DNA from: Henricia sp. BOLD:AAB3569 | Lineage: Eukaryota > Echinodermata > Asteroidea > Spinulosida > Echinasteridae | Assembly: GCA_037783545.1 (NCBI GenBank) | Contig: JBBELK010000461.1 | Location: forward strand, 744,001-808,000 | DNA length: 64,000 nt | Direction of reading: 5' to 3' | In this document: one piece after another, positions 57,301 to 64,000 of the stretch | Layout of the letters: each line of letters starts with the position of its first letter | Numbering within the stretch: the first letter of the stretch is position 1 | Position numbers and translations under genes: made by a program | Notes under the pieces: generated by a model | What the model was told of the DNA's origin: nothing | The model's database searches: none | Seen by the model: the letters and a program-made list of their open reading frames with translations, nothing else

Positions 57301-58164
57301 GTGAAACTCGTGAAGAGCTACGTACATCCCTTTGTATTCGCCATACATCACCAAGACCTTAGCTCGATCATACGTCGCCATCTTTTGGACAATCTCTGTA
57401 ATTTCAGAGGCTGTGGCTTTCGCTCTCACTGCAATAGAAAACGCCACGCAGACACCCTTTCTATCAGCCAGTGCGATTATTTCCTGACTGCCCAGAATGC
57501 CGTACGTGTCAAGGGAGTAAATTAAACCCACGTAGATCCAACGGAACCGGACCAGAATATCCAAAATGGTTCTGGCTTGGAATTTATCCGGCGCTACGGT
57601 ACGCAGGAAAAACGGAAACCGGTCTTTGTCACTAAGCTCATCGCTGGTAGCCGAGTATGAGACCATCGGCACTCCGTAAAGATTAATAGGCTTAGCAGCA
57701 GCGAGGCTGGTAGCGCTCTGAACTGTGCCAACGATGCCTACAAGGTGCCCGGTAGGGGGAGGTTGGGGGCGCCCGGTGACCTCCAAGATGGGATCCTGAT
57801 CGGAGTAGCTACTCAAGAGCGACAGGACGGACAACAGCGTCATGTCCTCGTTATAACACGTCTCTCGGATGTCGAACCCTATGGTGTGATTTGGCAGAAG
57901 GTCAGCTCTCTCATTAACCTGCTGCACGGCAAACGCGATGGTCTCGGCTATCTCCACCGATACGATCCCGAGATCGCCCTGGCAGTTGGCACCGAAGTGG
58001 AACGGTGCTAGCCCACCGAGCATGAAGTCCCCTTGCCTGGTGTAGTTGATGAAGATCGCCGGTGGGACTTGGCATCGGGTCGCCACTACGAGGGACAGCA
58101 CGAATACCGCAAACTGCAGCATTTTGCACGAAAGGAATCTGTTAATGTCTTCGGTGCGAAACAA
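50837..58164 (-). CDS. mGluR-like class C GPCR, copy 2 (two exons)
   Basis: Exon 1 is 58164-56107 and exon 2 is 51355-50837, with the same borders and phase as copy 1; 858 residues, intact. Domains and order are as in copy 1: signal peptide, Venus-flytrap, nine-Cys linker, seven helices and a short tail. By eye about 38 residues differ from copy 1, all in exon 1. They cluster at 306-315 (Q306H, D307A, F308L, F313I, R315E) and 456-462 (six of seven changed), plus charge changes such as K372E and S374E next to the K409-equivalent position of mGluR1. The TM5-TM7 exon product is identical. A close paralogue with possibly altered ligand preference; expression and ligand unknown. Confidence 0.93.
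51767..51892 (-). mobile_element. SINE family C fragment
   Basis: Shares GGAGAGACCGCCAATTACAG and GAATGGGAGCAAGTGTGGTT (here plus-strand text) with the reverse of 55,838-56,030. Confidence 0.75.
52527..52697. mobile_element. Hairpin MITE, GTTTGGCCAATCTTAAAC arms
   Basis: TTAGAAGTAGGTTTGGCCAA and GGGGTCCTGGGCACTGATAA are mirrored around 52,607. A partial copy lies at 55,189-55,260 and a short relic at 36,783. Confidence 0.8.
52700..53478. mobile_element. Long inverted-repeat insert, unit 2 only
   Basis: ATACACCAATCCGGTAATAA and CCGCCATAGCTGGGG near 52,790-52,842 are mirrored near 53,070-53,132. The outer ATTCATGAATACCTT has a rough mirror near 53,440. A 240-residue minus-strand open frame spans it, with no known domain and with mirrored peptide segments, so I treat it as non-coding. 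Confidence 0.6.
53677..54233. mobile_element. PIF/Harbinger-like element (family 2, longer), unit 2 only
   Basis: Ends TGCCCAATTCATACTCGCTC and GAAGTATGAACCTAGCT, matching family 2 in inverted order; TTA on both sides. It carries the nested 238-bp MITE. Confidence 0.82.
53798..54035 (-). mobile_element. 238-bp GGGCC MITE, nested
   Basis: Inverted full-length copy of 3,593-3,830; flanks CAG / CTG. Confidence 0.85.
54237..54410. mobile_element. 174-bp PIF/Harbinger-like MITE (family 2), back to back
   Basis: Nearly identical to 50,169-50,342. It shares one TTA (54,234-54,236) with the element to its left and ends at TTA 54,411. Confidence 0.88.
54714..54933. mobile_element. GTGACC MITE (unit 2)
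   Basis: Orthologue of 35,899-36,156, shorter at both arms; ATTT on both sides (54,710 and 54,934). Confidence 0.75.
55665..56098 (-). mobile_element. SINE family A, split by SINE C
   Basis: The body (about 55,665-55,837) and the head (56,031-56,098) flank the SINE C insertion. The head abuts the exon-1 donor as in copy 1. Confidence 0.7.
55838..56030 (+). mobile_element. SINE family C, tRNA-headed
   Basis: Head GTTATGGCCGAGCGGTCTAG, B-box GGTTCGATTC, body GGCAAGGCACTCAACCACACT-like, tail of AAAT repeats. TTGGG flanks both sides. Absent from the matching place in unit 1 (37,43x). Confidence 0.8.
56107..58164 (-). CDS. GPCR copy 2, exon 1
   Basis: 686 codons, donor CAG|GTATAG. Intact; signal peptide from Met15 (58,122). 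Confidence 0.94.
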
Positions 58165-60267
58165 GAATTGTGTTTGGCTTTAAAAGCGAACAATCTGGTA
58201 CTTTTATTGGGTACAGTTATTAGCATAATGTCACCAACGGAGGTTAAAGGGAGGAGCGAGAAAGGTCTTCAATCTTTTGCTGAGTTCTTCTAGCCACCCC
58301 TTTATTTTCTTTTACACCTAATTATATTCTTGGCGTTTGATTGGACGATAACAATCATTACGCATATCACCCAAGGAAATAGAGCAGAACTGTATACGTG
58401 AACACCGCGCATGCGCACCAGACTCAAACCGTCACCCAGCCGAAGACAATATTTTCACGAAACGCGCTCGAAATTAACTTCCTCTTTTCCTTTCCTTACA
58501 ATTGCTTGCTCTGCTTTGACTTCCCTTAAAATTGAGTTTACCAATAGACGTTTCAAACGCAAGACATTCTGGACTAAAAGGGGGCTATTAAAGTCGGGAC
58601 AATTATATTACAAGACATAAAAGACATTGACTTTGACCTAAATTATTAAATATCCAAAGGAAACGGACATTTGAAAAATAGCCTCCTGTGGCGTTTTGTC
58701 GGTTTGACTGTGGCGTTTTGTAATATTTGACCTGTTACAATTTTAAAATATTATTATTATTTCTTTCTGGTACTGAAACCAAAGATTCCTCAAAAGTGCC
58801 CATTGCACTGTTGCTCGCAAGCGTGAGGAAACCCATGAGAGGAATTATAAATGGCCAGAGACAACGGGGAATCCCTCCCCTTGCTCTTCACAAAAGAATG
58901 CTCTGGGATCTTTAAAGTGCGTTACCTAGCACACTGGACCAACGGTTTTACATCCCTTCCGAAGGATGGAGCAATCGTGTTTAAGTGCCTTGCTCAAGGG
59001 CACAGGTACCCCAGCCGGGTATCGAACCCGCAACCCTAAGTTTTCACCCGAGTATTGCGGGTCAGTGACCTAAACCACTCGGCCACGGTACGGTACCAGT
59101 AAAAATGACACTGCAGTGTGGTAGAACAGTGCCAAATTTGAACTTAACATGTAAAGTGGGAAATTGTCATTTTGAGAAAATTAAGATATGCAGAATAAGA
59201 GTGTGAGTTTAAAGGGCCTTAGGGCCTACATTATTTGCAGATACCCAACATTTTACTTCACGAGTTGATAAGAAAAACCCGACTAAAAGTGTTGATAGCA
59301 ATGGTAACAAATGACACATGATTTTGCCGTGCATGGTTAGTTCAAGTTTATAGACTCTTTGCCCTGGCAGCCATGACAGTGGGCAGGTTTTTATATATTT
59401 AAATGATATGACAATAGATCCACAAAGTGCCTACTTCAAGCATGACACTCACTGACATTGTGACTGCCCCTTAACATGGCGGCCGTGTAAAGGATCTATG
59501 TTCAGTAACTACGCATTAACTGTCGCGATCTTTTAAAAGGTACACGGATGATAGTTTGCCATTTAAACGACTGCGCCAATTCTTGGTAATATTAAATGCC
59601 AAGGATAAATCGCTTCTCAGAGGTGTTTGTTGCTAAGTGACATCTCACGAAAGTGAATATTCAAGTCCCATGTAAAGATGGCAAGCAATAATTTAATTAT
59701 CATATGATTGTATTTCGTTGGGAGATGAAACGTTAACATAGCATTTGACAGTTTTAAAGGTAGAACACATTTGCAGTGATTTTTTTCCACGAGTTGACAA
59801 GAAAAACATTATACTAAAAGTGTTAATGACAATGGTACCAAACACCACATGATTTTATCTCAGTCCAAAATTGTTGTTTTGTATGCATGTGAGAAATTCC
59901 CAATTGAAGGTAGGCCTACTATAGTTTTCTAAACATCTTTTGAAAAAAACTTTACTATTTAACTCGACACAAAAACCATGCACGATTTTTCACGTTTTCA
60001 GAAGTATTACTGCACCTATGTGGTTGAAATTTCTACAGGGCAGTTTTATCAACATGGGCTTCTAATCACGAGTAGAAGTAACGTCCCTTTTAAAAGTTTA
60101 CCAATCAACATTGGCTGTGAAAAAACGCTGTTTCGGCGCATGCGCGTCAAGTGGTTATTTTGGTCACATTTACGATTTGCGGCTTTCTCGTGCATGTTGA
60201 GGAAGTTCGTTTAAACAGCGGCTATAACAATCAACCCCATAAATATCAACCACAGTGTATGTTGCAA
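58165..60267. other. 5' flank of GPCR copy 2
   Basis: The first 300 bases are almost identical to 39,560-39,860, including TTAAAAGCGAACAATC near the start; the rest carries a SINE B. No exon seen. Confidence 0.5.
58749..59098 (-). mobile_element. SINE family B (unit 2)
   Basis: Uninterrupted orthologue of 40,184-40,625. Confidence 0.8.
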
Positions 60268-60624
60268 ATAATAGGGTTAAATATACCAAATAATAGGGTT
60301 AAATATACCAACTAATAGGGTTAAATATACCAAATAATAGGGTTAAATATACCAAATAATAGGGTTAAATATACCAAATAATAGGGTTAAATATATACCA
60401 AATAATAGGGTTACATATACCAAATAATAGGGTTACATATACCAAATAATAGGGTTAAATATATACCAAATAATAGGGTTACATATACCAAATAATAGGG
60501 TTAAATATACCAAATAATAGGGTTAAATATACCAAATAATAGGGTTAAATATACCAAATAATATAGGGTTAAATATACCAAATAATAGGGTTAAATATAC
60601 CAAATAATAGGGTTAAATATACCA
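60268..60624 (+). repeat. 22-bp minisatellite, 16 copies
   Basis: AATAATAGGGTTAAATATAC plus CA, with variants ATATATACC and TTACATAT in the middle copies. Confidence 0.95.
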
Positions 60625-63500
60625 ATTCTATATTTTGCAATGACCCAAAAGTTTACTTCATCGGTGTGTTAGTACCAACGGACTTGACCTAAATGTATTT
60701 CTGTCCAAGATGAGCCATTGTGTTAAAAATAAAAAATAAAATTGTGCGTCTATGTACCGGAAACACAGGCTCAGTTTACCAACATTCTTCTTTAGATATG
60801 CTATGCCCTTATTCCATGAATCCATGACAAAATTCTTGCAAAATAATAAAATAATTATAAGTCCAAGATAAATAGGAACACGTTTGTTATATCAAGTCTA
60901 GGCAATATTGATTTTCGTGTTATTCGTGAAATCCTTAAACAGAACACTGGATGATAATTTTCCCCCAAACCTCATGAATTAAACCATGATGAAACCAAGG
61001 TCACATCGTGTACATACGATATATTCCCTGCATTATTCACAGAAAAGGGCATATTATGAAGCTATGAATACCATGGAAGAAAACTAATCAATTTACCTTT
61101 AGTCCTTTGTCCTCCATTACATTTTTCATCAAGTAATATCTGGGCCGGCTTAAAAGCCCAGTGTATCATTTGCAATGACCCCAAAAAGTAATCGACGAGT
61201 TTACAGCAGGGGAAAAGTTCTGATAGTAAAGATTGAATTAATAGCAACTATCCAATGAAAGGTTTTCGCTCAAAATGATATTTGACCAGAAAATAATCCG
61301 TAAAGATGAAATTATTTAGATCGTTTGCAAATGATTTACTTATTTTCGGTTCGCATCTAGATCTACGCGGTCCAAAATGCATGGGCGCTGTGTACTCCGC
61401 GTGCGTGTTCCAACGCGATGCATTTTAATTATTGAAACAGAAATAGGGCATGTGAAAAGCAATACTATGGATAAAAACGGGAATATATCGATGGGTAAAA
61501 TTAAATATGTGGAAATGATTATTAAACTTTATTTTTAGGTAGATTTAAGCCTTTTTAACTGTATCTTTAGCGAGTTCGTGTAGAGTATATAAATCAGTCA
61601 TATACTGCCAGAAGGAAAGCATTCAACGGGACAATTCAGTTTTCTTTTGTGAAAACTGTTGAACATGTACGTTTTTATAATGCGTCGTAATGTTATTGTT
61701 TCCATTTTGAATACCCAACATTTCTTTTTAATCGGCATTTAGCGGCAAAGTGTTATGAATTATCTGTTTCGCATGAAACAAACCTGATGGTGATGGACCT
61801 TTCTGATGCCGGTTTCAATGCGTCCAGCTGTTGACATGCATGACGTATTAGCGTATTTCATTAAGGTTATACCAGACGATTTGTAAGAGCATATAGGAAA
61901 GCGCACATGTAAACAAACAATGACGTCATGTGTGAAGAGTAATAAGCCACACAGTCGGTAGGTATACGATGTGAATTAGCCTTTTAGAAGTATGGCGAAC
62001 AAAAGGAGAGGGCGCAATTTTATTGGGGTATGAATTTTTGTAACGATTTTATTTTTTTCCAAAAACATGATTTTCATGTTGCAATTATAATACAGAGACA
62101 GAATTGTAAATAAAATAAGTGCATTTTATATTGCATTTTATTCGATTTTATACCAACTTCAAAGTGCGCCATCCTATTGTGTCCGCCAAAAAGGCTAATG
62201 CCATGTCAGACTCGGGTTCAGATCAGTCTCGGCCATGCACATTTATTTGATATTTCTGTTGAATGTTGTCATGTCCGTAAGATATTGAAAATGTTGCAGT
62301 TCTTTAAGTATACACACTACTCTTGTCTTCGCTCGTTTCACGGCTCGACTTACGAAAAGCTCCTTAGTTCCGGCCAAGGCTGTGACCCAGAACATCTTTA
62401 AACTAGGGTAACAATGATCTCACATGTAATCTTAACCGATTTATGTTGCTATGGACACCACTGAAGTAAATGTAATTTTTCACTTTACATTTAATTTATT
62501 TAATTTTATTTTGAATATAATTCTGTCTTTGTAACATATTTACAACAGGTAAATCAGGTGTTTGGAAAGAAATCCATTTTTGTAAATAAAATAGCCCCTT
62601 TCCTTTTGCTCCGTCATACTCCAAGAAAGCTTAATAAAAAGTGCAGTATGGTACTATCGGCAGTAGCTGAATCGTATGACTGTGTTTCAGTAGAAACGAA
62701 ATATTAGACACCCAAGGAATTCCTTTACCGGTAAGATGACTATAAGATGTTCAAAAGGGGTTGAAAGATTATCTACAATTGCAGCGAATTTTCCCATGAC
62801 ACTGCCACGATACGCCCCTGTGAATGTAACGAACATCAGCCTAGTATATATCTCCTGAGGTTACGATTAACCATTTTAATATCCATGATGTATCTTTACA
62901 AGATGACAATGTCTTGACTTGACGATGCACTTTATCCAGTAAATGACGTTAAGAAGATTAGTCTATCCACGAAGTTTTATTTAGAATCTTGAATGTGAGA
63001 GCCGGATAGGTTTTAATAATGTGAATAGACGCACTTGTGAATGGGTTAATCTTATTAGCCGTTAATTGATTCATGCTATGTGACAGGAAGATGGGTTGAA
63101 AATGTTTCCGCTTTAGTTGGATAAAGTGCATTCTCGTAGTATTGTGAAGTATCTTGAAGTTCTTGTGAAGCATTATCTGTCTTTTCGGGGATAGGGACAT
63201 CGGTGACAAAAGGTAAAGTGTTAAGGCAAATAGGTGCATGGGCCCTCTGGTGTATTGCTTTCCGTATTATGGTGAATATCAATAAGTTCCTTCCTCTGTA
63301 TGGTTTGAATTTCTGTTCTATAGACAATATAAAGTGCAAGTTTTAGGCGGGAAAATGTCAACTTAGATGACACTGAGGATAATAAGAAATCTGACTTTGG
63401 CGTTTTCGTTTTGTATATTAGGGTTTCAGGCAGTGTGGCCGGGTGAATTGGTTTTTTCTGTGGTGATTTGTTAGGTATTAAACCTTGCATGTAATGATTA
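60625..63500. other. Duplicated non-coding DNA
   Basis: Matches 42,484-45,580 of unit 1 with indels; no gene recognised. 61,190-61,430 and 61,740-61,975 have no counterpart in unit 1. Confidence 0.5.
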
Positions 63501-63734
63501 CAGTTGAAGTCAGAAGTTTACATACCTGTACACCACTACCATCATCACCCAAAATGGTAAACAGAACTACCCGAACCATTGCAAGGTGTGCAAGCTATGT
63601 TTTAAGTACTGCATGCACGTGAGGAATTCCACAAAATCACGACTTTAGTAAAGACTGTTACAAAAAATGATGACAACGCAAGTTTAAGCACACCGGTTTT
63701 AACACAGTTGTCTGTAAACTTCCGACTACAACTG
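63501..63734. mobile_element. 234-bp Tc1/Sleeping-Beauty-like MITE, unit 2 only
   Basis: Ends CAGTTGAAGTCAGAAGTTTA and TAAACTTCCGACTACAACTG; TA on both sides. The empty site in unit 1 is AATGATTATAAACGG near 45,579-45,593. The TIR closely resembles the Sleeping Beauty type of Tc1 end. Confidence 0.9.
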
Positions 63735-64000
63735 TATAAACGGCATGTGAAGAGTTAACCTGGTATTATTTTCTTTTGAAAATGACGTCAAGTACGTTTA
63801 CAAGCAATGTCTACGAATTCCATTTGGGGTTCAGGAAACCAGAGGCTAGATGTAGTTACGTTTTGCATAAGTTTTATAGCAACAAATTCCCCAAGACAAG
63901 GACACAAGGATGCCAACAAACAACAAGCAAACCACAAACACGACGATGCGGCTTTAAATTTCCTTTTTGTTGACCAAGATGCTGTCAAGTCTTGCGCAAC

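Larger units (their letters stand above)
47862..64000. repeat. Segmental duplication, unit 2 (runs out of the window)
   Basis: Direct copy of unit 1. Unit-2-only blocks include 49,794-50,097, 50,169-50,342, 51,971-53,478, 53,677-54,410, SINE C at 55,838 and the Tc1 MITE at 63,501. The missing 27,952-29,800 stretch is replaced here by short ACACGATACATATAAC repeats (48,055-48,090). Confidence 0.93.

Noticed and set aside
60268..60624. Interstitial telomere repeat or CRISPR array
   Set aside because: A 22-bp AT-rich unit without unique spacers; it contains AGGGTTA only once per unit and is a plain minisatellite.

Overview
The window is animal nuclear DNA. Coding exons are short, phased and separated by GT-AG introns, and most of the sequence is non-coding and full of short inverted-repeat DNA transposons (MITEs), tRNA-headed SINEs, a LINE tail and microsatellites. 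The gene content (an EOGT-like glycosyltransferase, the ribosome-biogenesis factor RRP12 and a pair of mGluR-like class C receptors) fits a marine invertebrate deuterostome. An echinoderm is my best guess, held with low confidence. Nothing bacterial, and no CRISPR array, is present.

Layout. (1) 44-1576, minus: an intact single-exon GT61/EOGT-like type II membrane glycosyltransferase. (2) 1.6-15.3 kb: no gene recognised, many MITEs and tRNA-derived repeats. (3) 15.35-24.52 kb, plus: the last nine recognisable exons of RRP12, in phase throughout and ending in a stop. Just before its third-last exon lies a tandem array (22.19-23.30 kb) in which branch point, polypyrimidine tract, acceptor AG and exon are repeated about seven times, but only the last copy has a good splice donor. 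(4) 24.8-27.75 kb: repeats only. (5) 27.75 kb to the window end: a recent direct tandem segmental duplication. Unit 1 runs from 27,752 to about 46 kb; unit 2 starts at 47,862 and leaves the window. Each unit carries one intact two-exon class C GPCR gene on the minus strand: 39,559-32,642 and 58,164-50,837.

The two receptor copies differ at about 38 of 686 residues in the exon-1 product, often near the predicted ligand pocket. The 172 residues of the exon encoding TM5-TM7 are identical. By alignment from memory, both keep the mGluR contacts for the amino-acid backbone but lack the basic residues that bind the glutamate side chain, so they may sense a different amino acid.

The duplication also works as a natural insertion experiment. 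At least seven mobile elements (PIF/Harbinger-like with TWA duplications, piggyBac-like with TTAA, CACTA-like, Tc1/Sleeping-Beauty-like with TA, and a CTG-target family) are present in one unit and cleanly absent in the other, giving exact empty sites and target duplications. Two minisatellites differ in copy number between the units (3 versus 16, and 6 versus 1).
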